NCBI GenBank assembly: GCA_937884995.1
Contig: CAKZZL010000003.1
Span: 22,434 to 86,433, forward strand
Direction: 5' to 3'
Source: an uncultured Clostridia bacterium
Lineage (GTDB): Bacteria; Bacillota; Clostridia; Oscillospirales; Acutalibacteraceae
Length of the DNA: 64,000 bases
Positions 31,232 through 39,747 of the stretch are shown piece after piece. Made by a program: the position numbers and the translations under genes. Position 1 is the first letter of the stretch. Every line of letters begins with the position of its first letter. Below the pieces are notes generated by a model. That model was given only the letters and a program-made list of their open reading frames with translations. It searched no databases and had not been told where the DNA came from.

Positions 31232-34200
31232 TTAATCCTTTTTCAAAACGGTTTTCTCAACGCTGTCAAGCAGCAAATCAAAAAGAAGATTCCGTTTGCC
31301 GAGTGCAACAATATACTGCACGGCTACGGTTGGCTTAACTATTACGTCAAGCAATTCTCTGCATTTTACAGATACGGCTTCACGGTATGAAACGGCGGCG
31401 GACTTGTCCATATACGCCTGCATCATCTGTGCAAATGCTGTTGAATCTGTATCACGAATCAGCCTTTTGTTATCAAGCGCGGCGTTTTCGTCGTCAATAT
31501 CGGCAATCAAATCGTACAGCACTTTGTAACCGCCGAAACGAAAATCACAAAGGAGAGAATAATAATCCTTAAAATCATCGTCGGGAAGATATCCGTTCAG
31601 GAAATCTTCTCTTTCTTTTTCTCCCATCAGATGCCAACGCTCACCCCGTATTGCATTTCGAATTGCAGAAATACGTTCAGGGGAAAGTAGTTGGAAAAGC
31701 GCATACAGTTCATCAGAATTATATATTTTCTCTTGCCCTCTCGAATAAAGAATACGGTCAATACCGCTTTTGCGGTTCTTGTTTTTAATCGGAACCTTGC
31801 AAAAGCGGATGCGGTTGAGCACCGCCTCATAATCCGAAATTAAGTCACTGACTGCAGAAAGAATATCTGCATCAAGATTATCTTTCCAGTTATCGTTAAC
31901 CGCAAAAGCAAACAGCTCGCTGTCCTTTGCAGGATGAGCCTTTATCTTCGGCGTGTGTTTTTTCAGCTGACGGGCAAAGTACGGGAGCAGTTCAAGGTTT
32001 GAACTGACGGCGTTCCAGTCAGTCTGAGAAAAGAATTTGTTGATTTTGTCTCGGTGAGTGTCCTGATACCATTCCCGACGGGTTTCTGATTGTTCAACCA
32101 GATTTTTGTAAGTCAGGAAAATACTGCGTGAGATACTTCCGCTGCCGAGATATTCGGTAAGGTCGGGCTTAACTCCGCTTTTTGCAGAGTCAATTTCAAG
32201 ACCCGTTAATATAGCGAGCGTTTCCGTTTCCTCACGACACTTTTTACGCAAAGCGGAATCGGAGTTTTCATCATAAGCAATAATGCTTCGGTCAAGCGCG
32301 GCATTTGATATCTGACCGACGCGTGAAGAAAATGTGCTCTTTACCGTTTCAAATCTCGCTTCCCAGTCGTCAGCATTACGGATAAGCGGTTCGGCATCGG
32401 GGATTTTTAAAAGCGGAATGTTGTTCATATTGTCAAGACTGTCAAGGTCATAATTTCGTTTAACCGCCGCATTGATAATCGGATCGGATATGGTTTTAAT
32501 CATATCGCCGTCATAGTCTGCTCCGCCGAGTCGTTCTGCGGCGAGCATATGCGTGTCAATGATAACGATATCCGAAAGATGACCGAGATAATGCTTTCTC
32601 ATCTGCTCGACCTGCGGATAAACGGCTAACTGAATTTCCTCGTTTCTTGCAATATGCGGATTACGAAGAAGCGTGCATTCGCCGCCATGTTTGTACGCAA
32701 TCTGCGGCGCATAGTATGAATTCTTTGCAAAGCGATTGGAAACGGCAATTGAATAAAACCTTCGCTCTCTGCTGTCTTTTATGCCGGTGTGCGAAAGCAG
32801 CAAATTCAAAATCTCAATTAAATCACCGGAAAGAAATCGATTGTCGCCTGTAACGATTAACTTCCCGAGCGCATATTTTTTCAATATGTTTTCAGCATGG
32901 CTCTCTAATTCTTTTGTGTAAACGGGCTCGTTGATAAAAAGGGGATTGCTTTTCAGTATGGTAGCTAAAAGATAATTCTTCGTTTTGCGGTTGCGCCTGT
33001 TCAGATATTTAAGAAAATAGTTCAGACGGTATTCTTCATCCGCACAGAGATTGTAGTAAGCAGTTTCCGTTTCCTTCGTCAGCCAGTTACGCTCATCATC
33101 AGCAGGGGAAGAAGTCCAACCGTCAGGTAAATCGGCAGGACGAAATTCATCTCTTGTAAGCGAAAGCGTATTCAAAAACTGATAGTTCAATTCCGTAAAT
33201 TCTTCGGGATGTTCCTTGCTGACGTTTGTGATATACAAAGCGTGATTGTATTCAGAAAATGCCTTCCAGTAGTCAGTCCACGTCATACCGTTATCAAGCA
33301 ACCAGCCGTAGCCCTTGAACATACTTTTGGTAAGAATAATATCCACATCCTTAACCTTGTGAACGGTTCCGAAAACGTCCGTTATCGTCTTTGTTCCTGC
33401 ACTGTGAAGAAAGTCTTTGAAATCAACCTGGTGCAGCATACCTTTTACATACGGCAGACGAATCTGAAAAGAGGTATGACAGTGTTCACCGCAGTAGGCT
33501 TTGTCAATAACGGCGGCGTATTCTTTTGAGATAAGACCTTCGCCGTCAAAACCTGTTACTTCCACTGCGCCTCTCGTTTCTTTTCTTGTATATTTACGAA
33601 CGGAATTATTCGTACCGTCGTCTTCAACTGTAATAATTCTCGTTGCATCAACGGTGTATTTTTGATTATCAATTACGATTACCCGATGCGGCTTTTCAAT
33701 ATTTATGTTTTCAATTCTCGTTCCCGAGGACAGCAGCAGTCCGTTATACGCATAGAGTTTTGAAAGCTGACATTCTCCGATTGTCATACCGAGCATTATT
33801 CTTTTTCTTATCGGCTCATAGTAGTCGGTGCGGATAAAAGATAACTTTGCATTGCGGCTCATACTTGCAGAACGTTCAAATGCAACGAATTGAAATGCAC
33901 TCGAGCCGAAGTCAAGCGTGATACCTTCGGGACGAAACATATCTCTTGCTCTGCTCTGAAGGTCAGCGTATTTCTTTAAACTGCTGTCTCTGTCAAATAT
34001 GTTTTCAAAGTTGCAGTAGAAGATTATATCTTCAAGTTCGGTGATAATATTTTCCTCTCCAACACTAAAATTGTTTCCGTTTTTCTCACACATAATCTGA
34101 TAGAACAGGGCGTTGCTTTCCTGTTCATGAGAAGCAGAAATAACCCTGCACTTTTCTGTCTGTGCAGAGTTGAGATTGAAGATTGTTCTCCCCTCGGAAT

Positions 34201-34267
34201 TCAGTTTTGAGTTTGCAATTATGGCTCTTGCAGATAGTTCATAAATGCGATATTTCTTTGAATTCAT
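31232..34267 (-). CDS. YonO/QDE-1-like single-chain RNA polymerase homologue
   Basis: This 1011-residue protein carries LGGADYDGDMIK with D584, D586 and D588, the metal-binding DxDGD signature of double-psi beta-barrel RNA polymerases. About 50 residues before it is LLRNPHIARNEE (R535-N536-P537), then HLSDIVIIDTHML. This RNP ... D-I-V ... GG-D-x-DGD order is that of eukaryotic-type RNA-dependent RNA polymerases and of the phage single-subunit polymerase YonO, not of a primase or relaxase. N- and C-terminal parts are otherwise unfamiliar. It is monocistronic and diverges from the HTH gene at 34386. Whether it copies DNA or RNA is unknown. Confidence 0.72.
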   Translation of the reverse strand: MNSKKYRIYELSARAIIANSKLNSEGRTIFNLNSAQTEKCRVISASHEQESNALFYQIMCEKNGNNFSVGEENIITELEDIIFYCNFENIFDRDSSLKKYADLQSRARDMFRPEGITLDFGSSAFQFVAFERSASMSRNAKLSFIRTDYYEPIRKRIMLGMTIGECQLSKLYAYNGLLLSSGTRIENINIEKPHRVIVIDNQKYTVDATRIITVEDDGTNNSVRKYTRKETRGAVEVTGFDGEGLISKEYAAVIDKAYCGEHCHTSFQIRLPYVKGMLHQVDFKDFLHSAGTKTITDVFGTVHKVKDVDIILTKSMFKGYGWLLDNGMTWTDYWKAFSEYNHALYITNVSKEHPEEFTELNYQFLNTLSLTRDEFRPADLPDGWTSSPADDERNWLTKETETAYYNLCADEEYRLNYFLKYLNRRNRKTKNYLLATILKSNPLFINEPVYTKELESHAENILKKYALGKLIVTGDNRFLSGDLIEILNLLLSHTGIKDSRERRFYSIAVSNRFAKNSYYAPQIAYKHGGECTLLRNPHIARNEEIQLAVYPQVEQMRKHYLGHLSDIVIIDTHMLAAERLGGADYDGDMIKTISDPIINAAVKRNYDLDSLDNMNNIPLLKIPDAEPLIRNADDWEARFETVKSTFSSRVGQISNAALDRSIIAYDENSDSALRKKCREETETLAILTGLEIDSAKSGVKPDLTEYLGSGSISRSIFLTYKNLVEQSETRREWYQDTHRDKINKFFSQTDWNAVSSNLELLPYFARQLKKHTPKIKAHPAKDSELFAFAVNDNWKDNLDADILSAVSDLISDYEAVLNRIRFCKVPIKNKNRKSGIDRILYSRGQEKIYNSDELYALFQLLSPERISAIRNAIRGERWHLMGEKEREDFLNGYLPDDDFKDYYSLLCDFRFGGYKVLYDLIADIDDENAALDNKRLIRDTDSTAFAQMMQAYMDKSAAVSYREAVSVKCRELLDVIVKPTVAVQYIVALGKRNLLFDLLLDSVEKTVLKKD

Positions 34268-34321
34268 ATCATCACCGATTAGATTTTATCACATAACCTT
34301 TCAAAATGCAATATGAATATT

Positions 34322-34352
34322 GTGTCCACTTTTATTTCCCTTTTCAGGACAC
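34322..34352. promoter_or_regulatory. Inverted repeat between divergent genes
   Basis: GTGTCC (34322-34327) and GGACAC (34347-34352) form an inverted pair 19 bases apart in the intergenic space between the polymerase-like gene and the HTH gene. It could be an operator for the HTH protein; only the symmetry supports this. Confidence 0.4.
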
Positions 34353-34385
34353 GGTGTTTAATACTGCGAAAGGAAAAGTTTAATT

Positions 34386-34694
34386 ATGGTTCATAGTAAC
34401 AAAAAATTCCCTTCAGGCAATTTCTTTATCGTACCAAATTGTATCTATAAAGAAAAACTGAAGGCGAGGGACTTTGCCGTTTACTGTTATCTGTTTCACC
34501 GTGCAAATATGAAAAAGTTTAACTGCTATCCTTCAAGAAGCACTATCGCCAAAGAATGCTGTATGTCCGAGCCTACGGTTGATGAAGCGCTTAAGGTGCT
34601 TGAGGATAAGGGTTTGATTTCTATTACACACCGATATGATTACACAAACGGCAACAGACTCAGCCATCTCTACACTATCAATAAAATTTGGTAG
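34386..34694 (+). CDS. HTH_36-type helix-turn-helix protein
   Basis: This 102-residue winged-helix protein has FFIVPNCIYKEKLKARDFAVYCYLFHRANM, then YPSRSTIAKECCMSEPTVDEALKVLEDKG and a wing. This is the pattern of small replication/regulation proteins common on Firmicute mobile elements. AAAGGAAAAG precedes the ATG. It may regulate transfer genes or help replication of the excised circle. It is followed by the candidate oriT and the mobilization genes. Confidence 0.75.
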   Translation: MVHSNKKFPSGNFFIVPNCIYKEKLKARDFAVYCYLFHRANMKKFNCYPSRSTIAKECCMSEPTVDEALKVLEDKGLISITHRYDYTNGNRLSHLYTINKIW

Positions 34695-34740
34695 GGGTGG
34701 TTTAAAAACTTAATAAAAATAATAAGAAATACCTCCGAAG

Positions 34741-34868
34741 CGAAAATTGACGCTGAAACTTGATTGATTATTTCAATATTTCGAAGAAATTATTGAAAGC
34801 AGGTAAAAGCGAGGCGTATCTCGCCACGCCTCGCTTTTGACATCAGCCCGCAGTGCGGACTGTTTTTG
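34741..34868. other. Candidate origin of transfer (oriT)
   Basis: This intergenic stretch directly upstream of the mobilization genes holds three inverted repeats. They are TTTCAATA/TATTGAAA (34771-34778, 34791-34798), the perfect 13-bp AAAAGCGAGGCGT/ACGCCTCGCTTTT (34805-34817, 34826-34838) and CCGCA/TGCGG near 34848-34858. Clustered repeats next to a RHH-relaxase pair are typical of oriT. The 13-bp repeat could instead be a terminator for the HTH gene. Confidence 0.5.
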
Positions 34869-34918
34869 AAATTTTTTACAGGGGTATGCTCAAATTAACA
34901 ATTCAGGAGATGATTACA

Positions 34919-35323
34919 ATGGAAACGATGAAAAAGTTTGCGTACTTTCAGCTGCCGAGTCAGGTGGAACAAATGGATAAAGTGCTGCCTTTATCCAACT
35001 GCGTCAACCGAAGTGACTTCGTCCGCACGGCGATTGATTTCTATATCGGCTACCTTTTGCAAAATGAAAATGCAGATTATCTCTCGCCGATGATAACTTC
35101 CGTAATCAAAAATGAAATTCGTCATACGGAAAAAGGTATGTGCGAAATGCTCTTCAAGATGGCGGTTGAAATCGGAAAATTAAACCGTCTTAACGCAGCG
35201 TTTAATGATTATACAGGCGTGGACTGGCAAGAACTTAATAAGGTTGTCAATGAAGAAGTTGCTCAGACCAACGGGTATATTTCTCTTGAATCTGCTGACA
35301 AACTTATGCATGGTGACGACTGA
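34919..35323 (+). CDS. Ribbon-helix-helix mobilization accessory protein (MobC-like)
   Basis: This 134-residue protein has an N-terminal ribbon-helix-helix (KKFAYFQLPSQVEQMDKVLP, NRSDFVRTAIDFYI) and a helical C-terminal half. It lies directly upstream of, and overlaps by one base, the relaxase gene, the classic arrangement of a relaxosome accessory factor binding oriT. The start is the ATG 9 bases after AGGAG (34906-34910). Confidence 0.78.
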   Translation: METMKKFAYFQLPSQVEQMDKVLPLSNCVNRSDFVRTAIDFYIGYLLQNENADYLSPMITSVIKNEIRHTEKGMCEMLFKMAVEIGKLNRLNAAFNDYTGVDWQELNKVVNEEVAQTNGYISLESADKLMHGDD

Positions 35324-36855
35324 TGGCAAAGATAATTGTATCGAGCAGGTTCATCAAAAATCCGTCTGCTCAAAATGCAGGAAAACTCGTAAAGTATATG
35401 GGTACTCGTGAAGGCGTTGAAAAGTTACCGAAAGGTACTGACAACGCTATTGCTACTCAGCAGCAGTACACTTTAATCAACCGTATCACAAAGCACTTTC
35501 CCGAAACGAAAAAGTATATTGAATACGATGACTTTATGATGAAGCCTTCAAAGGCAAATGCAACGGAATTTATCAATGTAGTTGCAGAACGTGAAGCAGA
35601 CCGTACCGATGAACTTAAGAGCCTTGTTTCATATATTGCTGAGCGCCCAAGCGTTGAAAAACTCGGCTCGCACGGTCTGTTCTCTGCAAAGGATGAAGCG
35701 ATTAATCTTGATGACGTTGCTAAAAAAGTTTCAAATCATCAGGGAGTCGTCTGGACGCACGTCGTCAGCCTGCGCCGTGAAGATGCGGAGCGGCTTGGCT
35801 ACAACAATGCTGACGCCTGGAAGCAGTGCGTACGCCGCAATATGAATGAGCTTGCCGAAGCGCATAAGCTCAAGCCGAGCGATATGGAGTGGTACGCCGC
35901 TTTCCATAACACGACGCACCATCCGCACATTCATCTGATAGTCTTATCAAAAATTGGTCAGGGCTTTCTTACGAAAAAGGGAATGGAAAAGATGCGAAGC
36001 ACCTTCGGTAACGATATTTTCCGTAACGAACAACTGAAATTATTCAGAGAGCAGACTGCTATTCGTGGCGAACTGAAAGCGGAAATGGATGAAGTATTGA
36101 ACGGTATTTCAGTCAGGCGTTTTCCGCTTACAGATGAAACTGCCGAACTGATTAAGCAGCTGCAAAATGAGCTTGCAAACTGCAAAGGCAAAAAGGTTTA
36201 CGGTTATCTTCCCAAGAACGTCAAGAACACCGTAGATAATCTGCTAAAGCATATTGTAAATGAAAATCTTCCGCTTCAATATATGTACGCAAAGTGGAAC
36301 GAGATTAACCGCTTAAAACTTGCGCTCTATCACGACAGCGAGAAAACGCCTGACGTTCCGATTGAAGCGAACAAGGAATTCAAATCGCTGAAAAATATGC
36401 TTATAAACGCGGTGCAGGATTCGCTCATTTACGGTACGGATAACGGCTGGAAAAACATCAGCAAGAACACGAATATTTACAACAGTCTGCTGGTGTCTAT
36501 TGCCACGCTGTTCAGCAGCAAAGCGGCTGACCGCATCAACGAAATCAATGCGCAAAAGCGACAGCAGTCAGACGGCAAGGAACTCTCCAAAGAACAGCAG
36601 AAACGCATTGCTCACGGCGAGCGTTCCGTAGGCGGCGAATACACTAAGGTAGAGAAAGACGAAGAAAACAGCCGCAGGGCAGCCGAAAATGCAGAAGCGT
36701 TACTCAACATCGGTGCAGGCTTTATTGACTTCGTCCTCCGCCGTGAAATTCAGCAACAACGCTATCAGCAACAACTTCAAAACACAAATCAGAACAACAG
36801 TAACGACACTGACGAAGACTTTGATGAAGACGAAGGCTTCGGTCAGTCGATGTAA
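35323..36855 (+). CDS. MobP-type relaxase
   Basis: This 510-residue relaxase would nick oriT and pilot the strand during transfer. Its N-terminal part AKIIVSSRFIKNPSAQNAGKLVKYMGTREG holds the likely catalytic Tyr, GVVWTHVVSLRREDAERLGY is the conserved central strand, and FHNTTHHPHIHLIV carries the metal-binding His cluster (H199, H200, H202, H204). The rest is helical and basic with a Gln/Asn-rich acidic tail. This pattern fits the MobP relaxases of Firmicute elements. No coupling protein gene is adjacent. Confidence 0.88.
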   Translation: MAKIIVSSRFIKNPSAQNAGKLVKYMGTREGVEKLPKGTDNAIATQQQYTLINRITKHFPETKKYIEYDDFMMKPSKANATEFINVVAEREADRTDELKSLVSYIAERPSVEKLGSHGLFSAKDEAINLDDVAKKVSNHQGVVWTHVVSLRREDAERLGYNNADAWKQCVRRNMNELAEAHKLKPSDMEWYAAFHNTTHHPHIHLIVLSKIGQGFLTKKGMEKMRSTFGNDIFRNEQLKLFREQTAIRGELKAEMDEVLNGISVRRFPLTDETAELIKQLQNELANCKGKKVYGYLPKNVKNTVDNLLKHIVNENLPLQYMYAKWNEINRLKLALYHDSEKTPDVPIEANKEFKSLKNMLINAVQDSLIYGTDNGWKNISKNTNIYNSLLVSIATLFSSKAADRINEINAQKRQQSDGKELSKEQQKRIAHGERSVGGEYTKVEKDEENSRRAAENAEALLNIGAGFIDFVLRREIQQQRYQQQLQNTNQNNSNDTDEDFDEDEGFGQSM

Positions 36856-36897
36856 ATGAAAAAATCCTGACGACAGTCAGGTAGAAAGGTAAGTATT

Positions 36898-36942
36898 GTG
36901 AAAACTATTAAACCCGCAGTGAGAACTGCAAAGAGATTATAA
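36898..36942 (+). other. 14-codon mini reading frame after the relaxase
   Basis: A GTG (36898) after AAGG starts KTIKPAVRTAKRL and then stops. This resembles the conserved first residues of many Firmicute serine recombinases (KTIKP...), so it may be the remnant start of a second recombinase, or a leader peptide. It lies 14 bases after a small hairpin (CCTGAC/GTCAGG, 36866-36881). Confidence 0.35.
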
Positions 36943-36987
36943 ATTAAGGAGGTTGATATAAAATCAAGTAAGGAATAGTGTTGCCTT

Positions 36988-37059
36988 ATGGCAATTAAGT
37001 TCTATGACAAGCAGTTCCTTGAATATACTTTCAACAGCAGGGGAGAGAGTATATTATGA
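36988..37059 (+). CDS. 23-codon ORF coupled to the next small gene
   Basis: The frame begins MAIKFYDKQFLEYTFNSRGE and ends with a TGA overlapping the ATG at 37056 (ATGA). Tight coupling suggests it is translated. A strong AAGGAGG at 36946-36952 lies too far upstream (35 bases) to serve it directly. Function unknown. Confidence 0.35.
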   Translation: MAIKFYDKQFLEYTFNSRGESIL

Positions 37060-37220
37060 AAGCGATAGTTTATCTGCCGAAAAGCGAAGAGCAATGGAAA
37101 GAATTTGAAAAGCAAGCCGGATATATCGTCGGCAAGGCTATGCTTGAAAGAATAAACTCCTTTCCGATTTCGTATGCCGAAAAGACGGAAATACTCAAAG
37201 AACTGAAAAAGGAACTGTAA
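37056..37220 (+). CDS. Small unknown protein, 54 residues
   Basis: This short protein starts MKAIVYLPKSEEQWKEFEKQ and is mainly helical and charged. The ribosome site GGGGAGAG is well placed. It follows the relaxase by 200 bases and ends 4 bases before a terminator. Small accessory proteins at this place are common on mobilizable elements. No family recognised. Confidence 0.6.
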   Translation: MKAIVYLPKSEEQWKEFEKQAGYIVGKAMLERINSFPISYAEKTEILKELKKEL

Positions 37221-37224
37221 AAAA

Positions 37225-37252
37225 GCCGCAGCGGATTAATACCCGTTGCGGC
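37225..37252. terminator. Bidirectional terminator between small gene and HTH gene
   Basis: GCCGCAGCG (37225-37233) pairs with CGTTGCGGC (37244-37252), one G-T pair, with an A run on its left (T run for the minus strand) and GTATTCTTT on its right. Confidence 0.75.
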
Positions 37253-37262
37253 GTATTCTTTC

Positions 37263-37814
37263 TTAACAAACACCGTTGATTTTTTCCCATTTCTCAAACG
37301 GCATTTGACAGGTGTTATTTTCCCATTTTGAAACGGTCTTTCTATGTACGAAAAGACGTTCTGCTAATTCGGTTTGCGTTAAACCATTAGCTTTTCTATA
37401 CGCTTTTATCTGCTTGCCCTGGTTGTTCATAATGAAAATCTGGTAAGGCGTGTAAATCTCCTCGGGCGCTATATCAAGTATCTCGCAAAGCCTAATAAGC
37501 TTGTCCATATGATGAAGCTGATACTCGCCGTTTTCTATTTTAATATACTGCGAATAACTGACGCCGAGTAATTTGTGCATATCGCCTACATATATCTGTT
37601 TGTCAATTCTTCTTTTACGAATCCTGCCGTGCAGCGTGTTGCCGTCAATCTGCTCATACGATTTTTTGGAGTACTGCTTAAAATTGTTCACGAAAACACG
37701 ATACGAAAAGAAAACTCCATACTCAATTTTACCGTAATGTATCCTGTGAAGCAAGGCGAGTCGATTATCGGCGGATAAAACGCTCCACTCGTCAATTAGC
37801 GGGACATGGAACAC
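37263..37814 (-). CDS. Double helix-turn-helix protein at the element edge
   Basis: The frame encodes 183 residues with two XRE-like modules: KLLGVSYSQYIKIENGEYQL (about residues 80-110) and GLTQTELAERLFVHRKTVSK (about 145-165). The ATG at 37814 and next codon are host DNA beyond the core, and no ribosome site is visible there. Codon 3 (CAT, 37808-37806) is the shared core. The native frame therefore appears to enter from the recombinase gene across the joined ends of the circular element. In the integrated state expression may need an internal start (for example the Met before NNQGKQIKAYRK). Confidence 0.72.
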   Translation of the reverse strand: MFHVPLIDEWSVLSADNRLALLHRIHYGKIEYGVFFSYRVFVNNFKQYSKKSYEQIDGNTLHGRIRKRRIDKQIYVGDMHKLLGVSYSQYIKIENGEYQLHHMDKLIRLCEILDIAPEEIYTPYQIFIMNNQGKQIKAYRKANGLTQTELAERLFVHRKTVSKWENNTCQMPFEKWEKINGVC

Positions 37815-39692
37815 ATTCTGAGTGAAAACACCGTCAAAAGTATCCGCTGTGTTAGTATAGCATTATTGCTACTTACATGTGCATTATCAACTTTCATCGG
37901 CGTTTTCGGAGACTTTGCGCTTGGATTTACTTTATCGGCATGGATACTTATAATACTGATGGCGATATATATTAAAGGTAAAGGCAGAATTTCTGCTGTA
38001 GGAGTCTTTTACATCATCACAGCGCTTGCTTCTTCTTTAACATTTGCTTTTTGGCAGACAGATACATATTCACAGTTCCTTGCTTTTGTCATTTATCTTA
38101 CATCATGCGTACTCTTCACAACTGAAATGGCAGAAGAAAAACTTATTGATTCTTTCAAGGGAATCCTAAAGATATTGTATATGGCATTTCTGGCACCGTT
38201 TGAGCATATAGCAGTGCCGTTCAGATCACTCTTTAAGAGCGAGAAAAAGAAAATCTATTTCCAGATAGTTATCGGACTTGTTGCCAGCATACCGGTACTT
38301 TGTGTCATAATTCCTCTTCTTATGAGCTCCGATCTGGCTTTCTCAGGTCTTATCAAACTCATAGGTAGGACTTTCGGCACAACTCTGCTGAAGACAATAT
38401 TCGCACTGGCAATGTTCGTTTTCCTCCTTTCATATGCTCTCGTTTGCAAATTCAAGTTGAAAAAAGATATGAAAGTAAACGTAAAAGGGGAAAGTATGAG
38501 ACGGGTACCGTCGGTTCCTACGATTACATTCCTTGTCATAATATCAATTGCATATATAGTATATATGTTTTCACAACTGGCATATTTTTTCAGTGCATTT
38601 AAGGGTATTCTTCCGGAAGGAATGCATTTTACACTTGCAGAATATGCAAGAAGAGGCTTCTTTGAGACCGAGGCAATAGCAGTTATTAATCTTTTAATAA
38701 TCCTTTTGACTTTGGCATTCACAAAGAGAAAGAAGCAGGAAAAGATTGACGGCGCAGTAAAGGGATTTTTGACTTTCATCGATATCTTTTCAATACTTTT
38801 CATTATCACAGCTATATCTAAAATGATTATGTATGTAAAGAATTATGACCTTACGGTATCAAGGCTTGAAGTTTTTGCCTTTATGCTTATAACGATAGTC
38901 TTCTTGCTTGCCTTTATCACAAAAATATTCAATCTGAAAGTCAAAAGCATTAAAGTTGCTTTCGCACTTTCCAGCCTTTTCTTAACTGTCGTTTGTCTGA
39001 TGGGCATTGTAAATACAGTTGCCAGATATAACACAAATGCATTTTTAAGCGGACAAAGGGAAAGCATTGACGTGTCTTATCTTTCTGATTTAGGCGTAGA
39101 GGCTGTACCGAGTCTTGCAAAACTCCGGGCATCAGATGATAAGAGAACTTCGGACAGGGCATTCTATCATCTTAACAAAATCCTTGTAACGGAAAATTAC
39201 CTTGACAAATATAACGCAGAGGACGGTAATTCATATATTGATGCAAAATGTCATAAGAACTGGAGATTTACAATGGCTTCATACCTTGCGAAGAAAGCAC
39301 TTAGCGAAAACAAGGTTGAATACAAAAAGATTCTTAAATATGATGATGAGATTGATTACAGTCTGAATTTTGTGCTTATACCCTACGAATATGAAGGCAT
39401 TAAATGCAATTCAATTTGCTACAATGGACTTGTTTACATAGAATATGGTGAATTGAAAACAGATGAGGATATGTATAGCTATCATTTTGGAGAATACATA
39501 GGCAGAATTAATCGTAATGATGCTTATGTCTTTGAAATGGATGGGAAGGAAAATGAAAATATCATTATTTCTGTTGACGTTGATGACGTTACCGGCTTGT
39601 ATGATAAATATATAGTCTGGCTCAATGTCTCAGGCAGTGAAAAAGATATTGAGACTTTGCAGAAAATCGGAGAAATAAAAGCAAATTTTTGA
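37806..39692 (+). pseudogene. 3' part of the DUF4173-type membrane protein gene
   Basis: 627 codons follow the core ATG, with about ten or more membrane helices (SIALLLLTCALSTFIGVFGDF, FTLSAWILIILMAIYI, IVIGLVASIPVLCVIIPLLM and so on) and a soluble C-terminal domain (about 430-628). This is the DUF4153/DUF4173 layout. Upstream the frame is closed by TAG at 37797 inside the element. The first 45 residues are at 5503-5637. The core ATG could still serve as a start, but only a weak GGG precedes it, so this may be a truncated yet partly functional gene. Confidence 0.8.
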
Positions 39693-39704
39693 AAGTAAAA
39701 AGAG

Positions 39705-39729
39705 CGGGCAGTTCAAAACGAACTGCCCG
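39705..39729. terminator. Bidirectional terminator
   Basis: CGGGCAGTTC (39705-39714) pairs perfectly with GAACTGCCCG (39720-39729), loop AAAAC, flanked by T-rich sequence on the right and an A run on the left. It serves the converging DUF4173 remnant and the minus-strand operon. Confidence 0.88.
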
Positions 39730-39747
39730 TCATTTTATCTGAATATA

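Noticed and set aside
37575..37778. Plus-strand open frame opposite the HTH gene
   Set aside because: A shadow frame; the minus strand carries recognisable helix-turn-helix motifs.
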